From positions 1-64,000 of the forward strand of contig JWZX01003090.1 in NCBI GenBank assembly GCA_001275005.1: 64,000 nt of DNA. The letters are read 5' to 3'. Below the pieces are notes generated by a model that saw nothing but the letters and a program-made list of their open reading frames with translations, had not been told where the DNA came from and searched no databases. The DNA comes from Chrysochromulina tobinii. Lineage: Eukaryota > Haptophyta > Prymnesiales > Chrysochromulinaceae. This document shows positions 38,418-48,453 of this stretch, one piece after another; position 1 is the stretch's first letter, and every line of letters begins with the position of its first letter. The position numbers and the translations under genes were made by a program.

Positions 38418-40694
38418 TCACAGCGCCTGCACCTCGTTGTTGGCAGCCATTTGCTGAGCGCGCGGCGAGAGGTCAAACTCTGGCTCAAACTCTGGCGGTG
38501 GCGGCGGTCGCATGCCGCCCAGGCCGAGCGTGGGCACGCCGGGAGCGCCGAGCACCGGCAGGGCTCGCTGACCACCCACGCCGCCTCCCCCGCCACCCGA
38601 CGAAATGGATCGCTGGTGGGCTCCCGGCGGAGGTGGCCTGACGCTCGGTGGCGGCGGCGGTGAATGCATCGAGGGCGGCGGTGGCAGCATCGGGCGCGGA
38701 GGGCCCGCGCGCATGCCCATGCTCGGTGGCGGTGGCGGTTGGTGCTGCGGCGGAAAGCGCGGCGGCGGCTGCGCGCCCATGCCAGGCGGTAGCGGGCGCG
38801 CCCCCATAGCGGGCGGTGGCGGCCACGCGCCGTTGCCGGGCGGCGGCGAACGCGGCGGAGGCGACATCTGCGGCGAGCGCGGTTGCATCGGCGGCGGTAT
38901 TCCCATACCGGGCGGCGGCGGCCGCGCGCCGCTGCCGGGCGGCGCTGGTCGCTGTCCGGGCCCCATGCCCGGAGGCGGCGGGGGCGGGCGTGCCCCCATA
39001 CCGGGCGGTGGCGGCCGCGCGCCGTTGCCGGGCGGCGGCGGTCGCGGTCCGGGGCCCATGCCCGGAGGCGGCGCGACGCTCCTAGGCACTACGTGGTGAA
39101 GGGCGGCTGGTCGCCCCGGCACACCGGAATCGGAAGCTGCTGTGCCCAAGCCCCTTTCGGGCGGTGGCGGGCGCGCGCCAATGCCAGTTGGCGGTGGTCG
39201 CATGCCGAGCGTGACGTCCGCCGAGCTTCCAATGAGGGCTGGCGGAGGGGCTGAGGGGCGTGGGCGCGCGGAGCCCGCCTTGCCCGAATGCGGGAGACCG
39301 TTCTCGCGACAGTAGAGAGCGAAGCCGGCCGCATCGGGGTCGAAGCACGAGAGGAAGCTGGCGAGCGATGCCTGCTCGGGCAGGTGCGGCACCAGCGGCT
39401 CCTTCCCTTCCAGCCACTTGAGCAAATGCACGCGCGTGCACGCGATCAAAGCGAGAGGCAGCTCGAGGTGCTTGCCAGGCGATACGGTAGCGATGCCGTT
39501 CTCCACGAGGATCGTGTAGCTCGGATTCACTGTGGGCTGGTTCGAGTTGCTGCTGCTGCTGCCGCCGCCGCCGCCGCCGCCGCTGCTCAGGAGCAGAACC
39601 ACGCCATCCGATTCCCGCCCAAGCACCGCGGACCGCACTATGCACCGGCTCAGGTAGCTCAGGAACTTGAGCATCAGCGGGTCCTCCGCCGCCGCGGCGA
39701 CGGCGGCCTCGGCGGCAGCAGCCTGCTTGGCGGCGAGCGATTCGCGCTCGTTCGCGAGCACCCGCATGTGCTCGGCAATCCACGGGTGCTCGCGAAGCTC
39801 TGCCATCGGCATGCGGAGGTTTGGGTCAGTAGCGAGCAATTTGCTCACCACGCTCTTGGCCGGGCTGGAGATGTGCTTCCAGTCGGGCGATGACATGCCG
39901 AGGCGGCCACGGCATATTTCGCGCATGAGCATCTCGACGGGCTGCTCCTGGTCAAACGGCGCAGCGCCGCTCAGCATCACGTATAGCGCCACGCCCATCG
40001 ACCACAGGTCGACGCGCTCGTCGTAGCGTGGCGGTGGCGGACCTCTAGGGTCGGCAAAAAACCACGGCGTCACCTCGGGCGCGGCGTACAGAGGCGTGCC
40101 GCAGAGGTCGCCGAGCCCCGCCTCGGTTAGGAAGCCGGCCGCGCCCATGTCGATGATCTTGAGACGATTGCGCGATTTGTCTGTGAAGCAAACATTCTCG
40201 GGCTTCAGGTCACGGTGGACGATGCCCGCCTTGTGCAACTCTGAGATCGCGTCGGTCATCTGCGCGAAGAGGCGCATAGCTTTTTGCTCATTATACGCGC
40301 CGCGCTCCTCGATGGGCGAGAGCAGGTCGCCGCCCGCCACTAGCTCCATGGCCAGGTATACACACCCGGGCGTGCTGATGATCTCCTTCATCTGCACGAT
40401 GCCCGGGTGGTCTGGCACCGCACGCAGGATAGTCACCTCGTCGCGCAGTCCTTCGCACGACTGCTGCAGCCCTCCATCAAGCTTGAACGCCTTGAGCGCG
40501 TACGTCTTGCCATCAGCCAGACAGACGCCCTCATACACGGAAGCCGTCATCCCTTCGCCAAGCTTCCTCTTCACGAGGTAAACTTCATCAACAGAAGAGG
40601 CAACCACGACGTTGCGCAGGTTGAGCACCTCGGCGGCGTGTTCTTTGGGGGCTTTACCAACGAGGCGTTTGATTGCCGCGAACCAGGAGGGCAT
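38418..40694 (-). CDS. CAMK-like Ser/Thr kinase with a long proline-rich tail
   Basis: 758 residues from the ATG at 40694 (MPSWFAAIKRLVG). The kinase domain at about 35-308 has RKLGEGMTASVYEG, YALKAFKL, VHRDLKPENVCF near 158, IDMGAAGF near 178 (DMG replaces DFG), GTPLYAAPE and WSMGVALYVMLSGAAPFD, ending HPWIAEH. The overall pattern is CAMK/CDPK type, but no EF-hands follow. A middle domain (about 340-470) contains a Ser/Gly linker, VENGIATVSPGKHLELPLALI and LASFLSCFDPDAAGFALY. The last 270 residues are repeats like PPPGMGARPPPPGMG, resembling a formin FH1 region that would bind profilin or SH3/WW domains. All catalytic residues except the Phe of DFG are present, so activity is likely. Confidence 0.85.
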   Translation of the reverse strand: MPSWFAAIKRLVGKAPKEHAAEVLNLRNVVVASSVDEVYLVKRKLGEGMTASVYEGVCLADGKTYALKAFKLDGGLQQSCEGLRDEVTILRAVPDHPGIVQMKEIISTPGCVYLAMELVAGGDLLSPIEERGAYNEQKAMRLFAQMTDAISELHKAGIVHRDLKPENVCFTDKSRNRLKIIDMGAAGFLTEAGLGDLCGTPLYAAPEVTPWFFADPRGPPPPRYDERVDLWSMGVALYVMLSGAAPFDQEQPVEMLMREICRGRLGMSSPDWKHISSPAKSVVSKLLATDPNLRMPMAELREHPWIAEHMRVLANERESLAAKQAAAAEAAVAAAAEDPLMLKFLSYLSRCIVRSAVLGRESDGVVLLLSSGGGGGGGSSSSNSNQPTVNPSYTILVENGIATVSPGKHLELPLALIACTRVHLLKWLEGKEPLVPHLPEQASLASFLSCFDPDAAGFALYCRENGLPHSGKAGSARPRPSAPPPALIGSSADVTLGMRPPPTGIGARPPPPERGLGTAASDSGVPGRPAALHHVVPRSVAPPPGMGPGPRPPPPGNGARPPPPGMGARPPPPPPGMGPGQRPAPPGSGARPPPPGMGIPPPMQPRSPQMSPPPRSPPPGNGAWPPPPAMGARPLPPGMGAQPPPRFPPQHQPPPPPSMGMRAGPPRPMLPPPPSMHSPPPPPSVRPPPPGAHQRSISSGGGGGGVGGQRALPVLGAPGVPTLGLGGMRPPPPPEFEPEFDLSPRAQQMAANNEVQAL

Positions 40695-40963
40695 GGGAAG
40701 TTGGGCCGTCGGCCGCAAGAGCGCCTCCGTGGGGTGCACCGCAACTCGCACTGTGCCAAATTCCGTCGCCGGAGCCGCCTAAAATTGTCATAAAGAGGCG
40801 GATTGGGGCGGCGCAGGGGCGGAGTAGGTGCCGGGGGTATCCGAATCAAACGACGTGTGTGTTTTTGACGCTTAGTGACGCGCTTCTTGTTGTCCCTCAT
40901 CGCGCTTCGATTCTCCGGCGCCGCTCTCCCTTGCGCATCTACCTTCTCTAACGACCGTACAAA

Positions 40964-42145
40964 ATGTGGGCTATCCTCAAGCAGGCCGCAACCGAGACGG
41001 GCATTCTCGACTCCCTGGAGGCTGTCGCGCAGGCTGCGCTCGCAGAGGCTCCGTCGTCGACGAGTGGCGGATCACAGTTCGCTGGCGTCGCCGCCGCCGC
41101 TATCGGGCAACTTAGCGGGATCTTGGAGCGTGGCGCACTGCGAGAGACGATGCCGGTAGTCAGCACGGCGGGAGAGCTGCAGCTGCCGCTGCTTGCAGCA
41201 AAACTCTCTATGCTCGCCTACACGGCCGATTCCGATGCTCTCAACCGCGAAGTGGCCGAGCTGGTGCCGGGTGCGCGGCTCCTTTCTTACCCGTCACATG
41301 AGCAGTGCTGGTTCCTCGCTCGGGGCCGGCCTGTGGGCAGCGATCGAGACGACGCCCTCATCCTTGTATTCCGCGGCACCTGCTCGACGCACGACCTTGA
41401 GTTGGACCTGCTCGTGGCCCCGGAAGCTGGACCGAAAGGGGGCCTTTTCCATGGTGGCTTCCTGAGGGCAGTCCGCGACGACACCACGCTGCACACCGCG
41501 CTTACTGAGAACGCGCGTGGCAGCGTGCCGCTCTACGTATTTGGGCACTCGCTTGGCGGCGCGCTCGCCATGACGCTACTGCATGCCGACCTGTTGCCGG
41601 CGGCGCACGTGGGGCAAGTCACCTGCGTGGCGCTCGGCTCGCCAAAGGTGTCTTGCGGTCCGCCGCCACAGCCTCCTCGCCCCATGCGGTTACTACTGCT
41701 CGTTAATGGCCAGGACGCTGTGCCGCGCCTGCTCGGCTCACCCATGCCCGTGCTGCAAGCCGCCACCCAAGCCCTGATCGCACGAGGCTCAACCGGACTG
41801 CCGAGCAAGGCGCTGCTGGAGCTGCTCGCCCAGTTCGCACATCCGGAGAGTCTCGAGATCCTCTTCCTGACGGGTCGGCGAGCTAAGCGGGTGCCCGCCG
41901 ACCGGGCCTCACGCGAGGCAGTGCTCCATCTGACCGATGGGCTTGCGCCTTGGTCCGTGAAGGACCACGCGATCTCGACCTACGTCGAGGCGCTTGAGAG
42001 CACCATCAAGCTGAGCACCATCAGCCCGTCCGCGCCCGCGCTCGGAAGCCAGCCGACAGGCTGGCAACGAGCGGTGTCGGACGACGGGCATGCATACTTC
42101 TACAACGAGCGTGGGGAGACGAGATGGACGAGGCCACAAGCCTGA
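40964..42145 (+). CDS. Class 3 lipase with a C-terminal WW domain
   Basis: 393 residues from the ATG at 40964. The alpha/beta-hydrolase core has LILVFRGTCSTHDLELDLL (oxyanion region), FHGGFLRAV, and the nucleophile elbow VFGHSLGGALAM with Ser near 196; GQDAVPRLLG supplies the likely acidic residue, and the His in VKDHAISTYVEAL completes the set. This is the lipase-3 (triacylglycerol/diacylglycerol lipase) pattern. Residues about 366-392 form a WW domain (GWQRAVSDDGHAYFYNE, then W-T-R-P), which binds proline-rich peptides. It is divergent from the kinase with the proline-rich tail, with 269 bp between starts. A physical link between the two is only a suggestion. Confidence 0.88.
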   Translation: MWAILKQAATETGILDSLEAVAQAALAEAPSSTSGGSQFAGVAAAAIGQLSGILERGALRETMPVVSTAGELQLPLLAAKLSMLAYTADSDALNREVAELVPGARLLSYPSHEQCWFLARGRPVGSDRDDALILVFRGTCSTHDLELDLLVAPEAGPKGGLFHGGFLRAVRDDTTLHTALTENARGSVPLYVFGHSLGGALAMTLLHADLLPAAHVGQVTCVALGSPKVSCGPPPQPPRPMRLLLLVNGQDAVPRLLGSPMPVLQAATQALIARGSTGLPSKALLELLAQFAHPESLEILFLTGRRAKRVPADRASREAVLHLTDGLAPWSVKDHAISTYVEALESTIKLSTISPSAPALGSQPTGWQRAVSDDGHAYFYNERGETRWTRPQA

Positions 42146-42459
42146 GACACACACACCTCTGAAATCGTGACGGATGCGACCTGAATGCTGAGAGCCTGCG
42201 AGTGAGTGAGGCACGCGAGAGCCTGTAGAGCGTGGCTGAGACTCTGACTCAGATCTCAGTGTCGCGCTCGGTCGTTTCGGCAGTGTGTATTTTGTGCTCA
42301 CGCACGGCTTTTGAGTTACTTGTACTATTGAGTTGAGTGCCTCCTCGCCTCGCCGTGGAGTGCTTTCTTTCATCTTTCTCTGCACCTCGCTCTTGCCGGA
42401 CTGAAATCGTTCCTGACCCAAAGGGGGACAAACTTGGGAGAGTGCGAGCCGCGTCCACG

Positions 42460-43519
42460 ATGGGTGCAACGCAGAGCCGAGAAGACGCGGCCGACTTCTT
42501 CCAGAACCCTGGTGGTCAACCAGTGCCCGGTGAGTGTACGCCTTCGCTGCCCGTCGATCATGAGGCCGCCTCCCGGTCATCATTCGTGGCCCCAAGGGTC
42601 CTTGAGGCTGGACACGATGATGAGCCTAAGTGATGCCACACTCTGTCGTCTGGCGCACCCCTGGCCCTGCGTGCGCGCGCGCCGCGGATTACTACTGACG
42701 GGCGCGCCTGGTTCACCTTCGCAGGTGCCGCGCCGGGCAGCAGCGACGCCGGCATGGACGCGACCGATCCGGGCGAGCGCCAGCCCGCACAGCCGGTGCC
42801 GACGGTGCTGCAATGGTCACTGGGAGGTGCTTCTGTTTATGTGACGGGCTCGTTCAACCAATGGGGTGAGCGCATCCCAATGCGGCGCAGCGGGGCGGAC
42901 CACGTCGTCTGCCTCAATCTATTGGCGGGCACATATCAGTATAAGTTCATCGTTGACAACGAGTGGCGGTATGCAGCCGACCAGCCTACAGTGCGCGACG
43001 AGATGGGCAACATCAACAACTGCCTGACCGTCGAGGACCAGACGCTGTACCTGCAGGAGGATCCTTGCTCGGGCTTCTTCGGCAACAACCCGGCCAACTT
43101 TTACACGCAGGCGCTGCCCGACGAGATCACGCTCGCCAAGGAGCCTCCGAGCGTGCCCGCGCACCTCGGCGTGCTCTCGCTCAACCAGACGACGGTGCGC
43201 GAGGCGCGCACTGCCTCGTGGACGCTGCGCGAGCCGCTCCCAGTCACGCTGACTCACATTTGCTCGCTGCGCCAAGCCAATACCACAACCCTATCGTGCA
43301 CCCATCGCTTCCGAAACAAGTACGTGACGCTCATCATCTACAAGCCGGAGTACAAGCAGCAGCTTGACGGCTGGCAGCAGCGGGAGGCGGCGGCGCAGCA
43401 GGCGGCGGCGCAGCAGCAGCAGGCGGCAGCGATGCTGCAGCAACAGGTACAGATGCAGCAGCAGCAGGAGCAGCAGCAGCAACAGGAGCAGCAGCAGGCG
43501 GCCGCACAGCAGCAGGTGC

Positions 43520-43552
<33 letters not shown>

Positions 43553-44181
43553 TGCTCTACTTGCAGCACCTGCAGCAGCAGCAGCAGCACCTACAGCAGC
43601 AGCAGCACCTACATCATCAGCAGCAGTTACTGCAGCACTTGCAGCAGCAGCAACAGTCGGTTGCAATGCCGCCGCCGCTCCCGCCGGGTGCACTGCCGTG
43701 GGTCATGGCTCATAATGCGTCCACCTCGCAGGCAGCGCATCAACGCGTCAGCTGGGCGCAGCCAGGTGCACCGCAGGGACTGCATCCGTACATGACGCCC
43801 CTCCCGCAGGCGCCAGCGCCTATGGGGCCGCCGAGCGCCCCGGTGCCCGGCAGCGCGCCGCCGCCACTCTTCAAGCTGCCGCCGACGCCGGGCGCCTTGC
43901 AACCGCCGCCATCGATGATGCTCGGAGCCGCGGCCGGTTCGGACTTGGGCATGGGCAACATGCCGCCGCCGCCGATGGTTCCTCCGGGCTATTGCGCGGC
44001 CGCGTTGGCCGCTGGTGCGCATGGGATGAGCACAGCAATTAGCACAGCCCAGTCCATGGAGATTAGCTCTCGGCACAACTCCCACGCAACCCTCATGGAC
44101 ACCGACCAGGTACTTCGCTTAACGTCCTGGACCGGCGCCACCGCGCCTCCGGAGTCGCGCACGGACGTAGTCATGAGGTGA
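42460..44181 (+). CDS. AMPK/SNF1 beta subunit with a Gln/Pro-rich C-terminal extension
   Basis: The scaffold and glycogen-sensing subunit of the AMPK energy-sensor kinase. Two exons: 42460-42529 and 42725-44181, joined in frame across a 195-nt GT-AG intron, giving 508 residues. The first exon starts MGATQSRED, a likely N-myristoylation signal as in animal AMPK beta. CBM48 at about 50-120 has LQWSLGGASVYVTGSFNQW, AGTYQYKFIVDNEWRY and GNINNCL. The beta C-terminal domain at about 160-235 has PPSVPAHLGVLSLNQ, THICSL, SCTHRFRNKYVT and IYKPEYK. Normal beta subunits end here. This one continues for about 270 residues: a poly-Gln region (43375-43665), then Pro/Gly/Met-rich sequence. Alpha and gamma subunits are not in the window. 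Confidence 0.92.
42530..42724 (+). other. Intron of the AMPK beta gene
   Basis: Donor gtgagtgtac and acceptor accttcgcag. Splicing in phase 1 joins the codons for ...QPVPG and AAPGSSDAG, keeping the frame into the CBM48 domain. Confidence 0.8.
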
Positions 44182-44439
44182 CCGGCGACGCTCATGAGCG
44201 CCCTAGGGGCGGTGTTCTGGCGCCGGTGCTGGCGCTGGCCCTGGCTGAGTGTGGAACCTGATTGCGGACCGTGATACAAGTACTACTCTTACTTGTAGAC
44301 GCAAGGGTGATACAATGTCGCGTCGTGCTGCGTCGTTGATGTTGCGACGCCCAATGTTGTCCAGTGTGTCTGTGAAGCCCGCCTATCAGCAGGTTCACGA
44401 GAACCGAATTTCGCCAACCATCCACATCGCAGAGTGGAC

Positions 44440-46770
44440 ATGCCGTCCAACACCGATCTCGAGGCCGAGAAAGCCAAGATGCGCCGGAACATGGAAGCAT
44501 TGTACGGTGCTCTTGGCAACGCACCCATCGTGGGCAGTGTTGTCAAGTCGCCGCCGCCTTCTGCGCTGCACTTGCCATCCGCGCCGCCTCGCACCATGGA
44601 CCGCAAGGAGCTGCCAAGGTCACCTCGCGCCCCCCTCCTGGCCACTGCGCGGATCGAACAGGAGTCGCCCCTTGGCACCGTCGCCCCGTCGTCCCAGCCG
44701 CCGTTGCTCATGGCAGTAACCTCAGCTGCGCCCACGATGCCGCCCATACCAAAACCACAAACAGCAACGCCAACCGAGCATGGTACAATCATCGCGCTCA
44801 ACGGCGAGCTTCAGGAGACGCGCGGTGCGCTCGAGGCTGAGCGACTTGCCTCGGCGCAGCTCAGCACGCAGTTGGCTGAGATGGGCGGCAAGGTGGCGCG
44901 CATGGTGACGGAGCGTGATACGGAGCGAGCGGAGCTGCAACGTGCCCGTACTGAACAGCGGCAAGCAGAGGACCAGGCGCGCGCCGTGCGTGTCTCGCAG
45001 GACGACGCGCTCCGTCGCTTGCACGCCATGCAACAGGAGGTGACGAGCGCCCGGTATGCCCACGAGCGAGCTCTGGCCGAGGCGCGGGCGGAGCGCGACG
45101 CGGCAGTCCAGGCGCTGCAGCGGAGCGAGGCTGAGACGCAGCGTGTCGCACTGGGGAGCGGCGGCGAGGCACAGGCCCTCCGCGCCGAGGCGGCGAGCCT
45201 GCGCGAGCAAGTTGGCCGGCTCCAAGCAGATCTGCGCCACGCCCAAGACAACGCACGACGCGGGCAGCACGCGCTAAAGCAGCAGTTGGAAGCAGAGCTG
45301 CACACCGCCCAAACAGAGTTGCGCACCGCCCAAGCAGAGTTGTGCAACGCCCAAGCAGAGCTGCGCAACGCCCAAGCAGAGCTGCGCAACGCCCAAGCAG
45401 AGCTGTGCGATGCCCAAGACAACGCGCTACGCGAGCGGCACGCGCTCGAGCAGCAGCTGGTGCAGGCGACGGCCAAGGCGGCCGAGGCGACGGCCAAGGC
45501 GGCAGCGCGTAGCTCGGCTGTCAGCTCTCGAGCAGATGCAACTCTCGCGCAGATGGCCGCGGATGGGGTCGCCGCAACCGAGTTTGTGCAGGCGGCCGTG
45601 GTTGACTTGGACGGCTTTGCCCGTGCCCTCGCCGTCGAAGCTAAGGCGCAGCGCTCGCCGCTGATGATGCCCGACGCGGTCGCAGGTAAAACATTTTCGT
45701 CCTCGTTCGCCCTTGCACCGCCGCTCATCGTGGCTGCCTCCGCTGTAGCGACGCCCGCTGCTGCGACACCGCCTCTGAGCGCGCTGCCAGGCTCGGCGGC
45801 GGCGGCGGCGGCGGTCGTGCGCGTGGCGGAGCTCGAGGCGACAGTCGCCGAGCTCGAGGCACGCCTGCAGATGCAGAGCGAGCGCGGTGCCGACGCGGTG
45901 CACACTCGACAGCACGAGTCCGCCGCACGTGCGGTCGCCGCGCGTGAGGCCGAGGTGCGGGCGGCCGAGGTGTGGGCGGCTGCACGCGCCGAGGGTCTCC
46001 TGGAGGGCGAGCAGCGCGCGCGCGACGAGCTCGCACATGCTGTGCGTGCGGCAGGGCAGCGTGTGGCCGAGCTCGAAGCAGCCACAGCCGCGGCGCATGA
46101 GGAGCGCGTGGCGGCGCTGGCGCTGGCGAAGCAGCACGAGGACGCTCGGGCCGAGCAAGAGAAGATGCTGTTGCAGCGCATCGAGGTCCTCGAGGAGCGC
46201 CGGCGCGAGACAACGCGCGAACAAGCCGAGGCGGAGGCAGCGCGGCGCGAGGCGGAGGCAGCGAACACTGCCAAGGCGACGGCCGAGTCACGGCTGGCCG
46301 AGCGTGAGCAGCAGCTGACAGCCTTCGAGGCCGAGCGTCGTGCATGGCGCGCCGACCTCGAGGCGAGTGGGCAGCGCGTGCGAGCCCTCGAGGCGGCGGT
46401 CGAGAAGCACGAGCAGCTGAAGAAAGCCTTCGAACGTGACATCGCCGACATGAAAGTGAACGCCGAGCGACGCGCGCGAGAAAAGCTTGCCGTGCGTGAA
46501 ATGTCGGACGAGGCGCGTGCAACCGCCGCCGCTCGCCCCTCCGTTGAGCTCCTCAAGGAGAATGAGCGGCTGCGGCGCGAGCTCAATGAGATGCACCGAG
46601 AGGGCGCGCGGCGCACCAACGAGGCCGTGGCGGCGATGGCCTCGCTCGCGGCCCGACAGGTGGGCCGCGGCCTCAACCCCTCAGACCATGAGGCTGCAAG
46701 CCCAGCCCGCGCCGCAAGCCCTCGCCGCGGCGGCGGTGGCAACGCGCCGCTCTTCAAAGATCTCGACTGA
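44440..46770 (+). CDS. Long coiled-coil protein
   Basis: 776 residues from the ATG at 44440 (MPSNTDLEAEKAK). Residues 1-120 are Pro/Ser-rich. Residues about 125-345 and 460-730 are long coiled coils rich in Ala, Glu, Arg and Gln. At 45301-45405 five 21-bp tandem copies encode the heptad AQAELRN, so the DNA repeat matches one coiled-coil turn pair. The C-terminus is Ala/Gly-rich and ends LFKDLD. There is no motor, kinase or GRIP/FHA domain. It may be a cytoskeletal or basal-body structural protein, but the sequence cannot decide that. A 648-codon ORF on the other strand is a shadow of it. Confidence 0.75.
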   Translation: MPSNTDLEAEKAKMRRNMEALYGALGNAPIVGSVVKSPPPSALHLPSAPPRTMDRKELPRSPRAPLLATARIEQESPLGTVAPSSQPPLLMAVTSAAPTMPPIPKPQTATPTEHGTIIALNGELQETRGALEAERLASAQLSTQLAEMGGKVARMVTERDTERAELQRARTEQRQAEDQARAVRVSQDDALRRLHAMQQEVTSARYAHERALAEARAERDAAVQALQRSEAETQRVALGSGGEAQALRAEAASLREQVGRLQADLRHAQDNARRGQHALKQQLEAELHTAQTELRTAQAELCNAQAELRNAQAELRNAQAELCDAQDNALRERHALEQQLVQATAKAAEATAKAAARSSAVSSRADATLAQMAADGVAATEFVQAAVVDLDGFARALAVEAKAQRSPLMMPDAVAGKTFSSSFALAPPLIVAASAVATPAAATPPLSALPGSAAAAAAVVRVAELEATVAELEARLQMQSERGADAVHTRQHESAARAVAAREAEVRAAEVWAAARAEGLLEGEQRARDELAHAVRAAGQRVAELEAATAAAHEERVAALALAKQHEDARAEQEKMLLQRIEVLEERRRETTREQAEAEAARREAEAANTAKATAESRLAEREQQLTAFEAERRAWRADLEASGQRVRALEAAVEKHEQLKKAFERDIADMKVNAERRAREKLAVREMSDEARATAAARPSVELLKENERLRRELNEMHREGARRTNEAVAAMASLAARQVGRGLNPSDHEAASPARAASPRRGGGGNAPLFKDLD

Positions 46771-46790
46771 TCTCGACTGATCTCGACTGA
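46761..46790. repeat. Three tandem copies of a 10-bp unit at a stop codon
   Basis: tctcgactga occurs three times. The first copy supplies the TGA stop of the coiled-coil gene (46768-46770). Confidence 0.85.
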
Positions 46791-47364
46791 TCAGAGCTCT
46801 TAGCTCTTTGAGCCTCGTTAGAGAGCGCTCTGCAGGTGCTTGCCGTCGCCAGCGTGAGAGGGGGAGAGCGACATCGAGCACGTCGGGTTCAAACCACAAC
46901 GCGAAACGAACCCACGGGCGCCGGTATGCGGTATTCGTGAGGCGCGCGGACGACGTGGAGCATCTTCGCCACAACTAAGCGATACGCTAGAAGGACGTCG
47001 CGGCGGGGATTGCGCGACGCCGTGCGAGCAGTCTGGTGCGCCGCTGCACGCGTATGGGTCGTGGCGCAGCCACCTAAGCCACGCGCTACGCTTGTGGTGC
47101 TTGACGGCCCGTGACGTTGAGCCGCTTGCACGATTCGACAGTCGTGCAGTCTGTGCAGATCTCGCTTCTCGGGACTCGGCGGGGACCGGCGACGCTTCGG
47201 CTTCGCGCGCGAACGGCCGGCTGCGGCCTCCCGATAGACCGGATCGGATGAAAAGATCGGATGAAAAAAACTCTACTACACGAATATGATATACCATCTC
47301 GGAGGATTTTAGATATAAGTTCCCTCGATAAGCGTAAGTTTTAGTTCCCGGGTCGACCCGGGAC
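46771..47364. other. Intergenic, convergent 3' ends
   Basis: No gene is seen. It has an AT-richer patch near 47255-47330 and a direct repeat of gatcggatgaaaa near 47241-47267. Confidence 0.4.
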
Positions 47365-48258
47365 TCACTCAGCCAGTCGGAAGCCAGAGTGTACTGCCAC
47401 CGTGCCAAACGTGAGGTTGGTGTACGTGACGGAGCGCATACCGGCCTCGCGCATCATGGTGGCGAACTGCTCCTGCTTGGGGAACTGGCGGATGGACTCG
47501 ACGAGGTACTGGTATGAGGCGCGATCCGAAGCCACCAGCTCGCCCATGCGCGGGATCACGTTGAACGAGTAGTGCTCATATGCCTTCGCCAGCATCGGGT
47601 TGGTCACGTGCGAAAACTCGAGGCACACAAAACGCCCGCCCGGCCGCAGCACACGATACGCCTCGCGCAGGGCCTCGTCCACACGCGTCACGTTGCGGAT
47701 GCAGAAGGCGATCGTGTACACGTCAAAGCTGCAGTCGTCAAAGGGGAGCCGCCGCGCGTCGGCTGTGAGCCACTCGAGGCGTGGCGCGGGAGGCGAGGCA
47801 AGCGAGGGCATCTGCTCTGCGCGGCGACGGCCCTCGGCGAGCATTGCTGGGTTGATGTCGGACACGACGATACGCGGCGCCTCTCTCTCATTGGGTGACG
47901 TGCCACCTGGAGCAGGCCTTGCACGTGCCATCTCGTGCGCAATGCGGAAGGCAATGTCGCCGGTGCCGCCGCCGACGTCCAGCACCTGCAGGTTGGCTGC
48001 GCCGGGGATCGAGCGGATCCCGAGCATCTCCACCATCGTGTCCTTCCACACGCGATGCACGCCAGCCGACATGACGTCATTCATCAGGTCGTACTTGGAG
48101 GCGACATTCTGAAAGACATGCCCGACGAGGCGCTCCTTATCGTCCTCGGCGACCGTCTGGAAACCAAAGTGTGTCGTACGAGTAGACGAGGCGCTGCCTG
48201 TAGAAGAGCAGAACGCGCGCCGCGCCACCGCTGCCAGTGCTGGCAGTCGCCTTCTCAT
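47365..48258 (-). CDS. COQ5: Mitochondrial ubiquinone biosynthesis methyltransferase COQ5 (UbiE family)
   Basis: COQ5 carries out the C-methylation step of ubiquinone synthesis at the inner mitochondrial membrane. The product is 297 residues from the ATG at 48258. The start MRRRLPALAAVARRAFCSS is an Arg-rich mitochondrial presequence. Family motifs: THFGFQTV, VGHVFQNVASKYDLMNDVMS, SAM motif I VLDVGGGTGDIAFRIA near 91, DINPAMLAEGRRRA, PFDDCSFDVYTIAFCIRNV and GGRFVCLEFSHV. The C-terminus FGTVAVHSGFRL is typical. UbiE/COQ5 and plastid MenG/UbiE homologues differ mainly in targeting; the presequence and length favour COQ5. Confidence 0.93.
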   Translation of the reverse strand: MRRRLPALAAVARRAFCSSTGSASSTRTTHFGFQTVAEDDKERLVGHVFQNVASKYDLMNDVMSAGVHRVWKDTMVEMLGIRSIPGAANLQVLDVGGGTGDIAFRIAHEMARARPAPGGTSPNEREAPRIVVSDINPAMLAEGRRRAEQMPSLASPPAPRLEWLTADARRLPFDDCSFDVYTIAFCIRNVTRVDEALREAYRVLRPGGRFVCLEFSHVTNPMLAKAYEHYSFNVIPRMGELVASDRASYQYLVESIRQFPKQEQFATMMREAGMRSVTYTNLTFGTVAVHSGFRLAE

Positions 48259-48453
48259 GCAAAATGTTCTTCAGAATTCACAGTCGTATAGTTCCTACCG
48301 GTACAAAAAGACCGGGGGGGAGCCGGACACAGTCGTTCCGGTAAAACCCACCCGCGAGAGGCCGGATTGCCCATTTCAATACGAAAACCCCCCCGTGTTT
48401 TCTCTGAGTACGATTCTGCATGTTCTCGATTGAGCACACTTTTACAAGCAGCC

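Noticed and set aside
44811-46757. 648-codon ORF on the minus strand
   Set aside because: It lies antisense to the coiled-coil gene and is Ser/Ala/Arg-rich. GC-rich third positions keep antisense frames open; the plus frame shows heptads and a proper start.
46880-46900. tRNA-like T-loop word gggttcaaacc
   Set aside because: The flanking bases do not form a T stem, and no acceptor or anticodon arm can be drawn around it.
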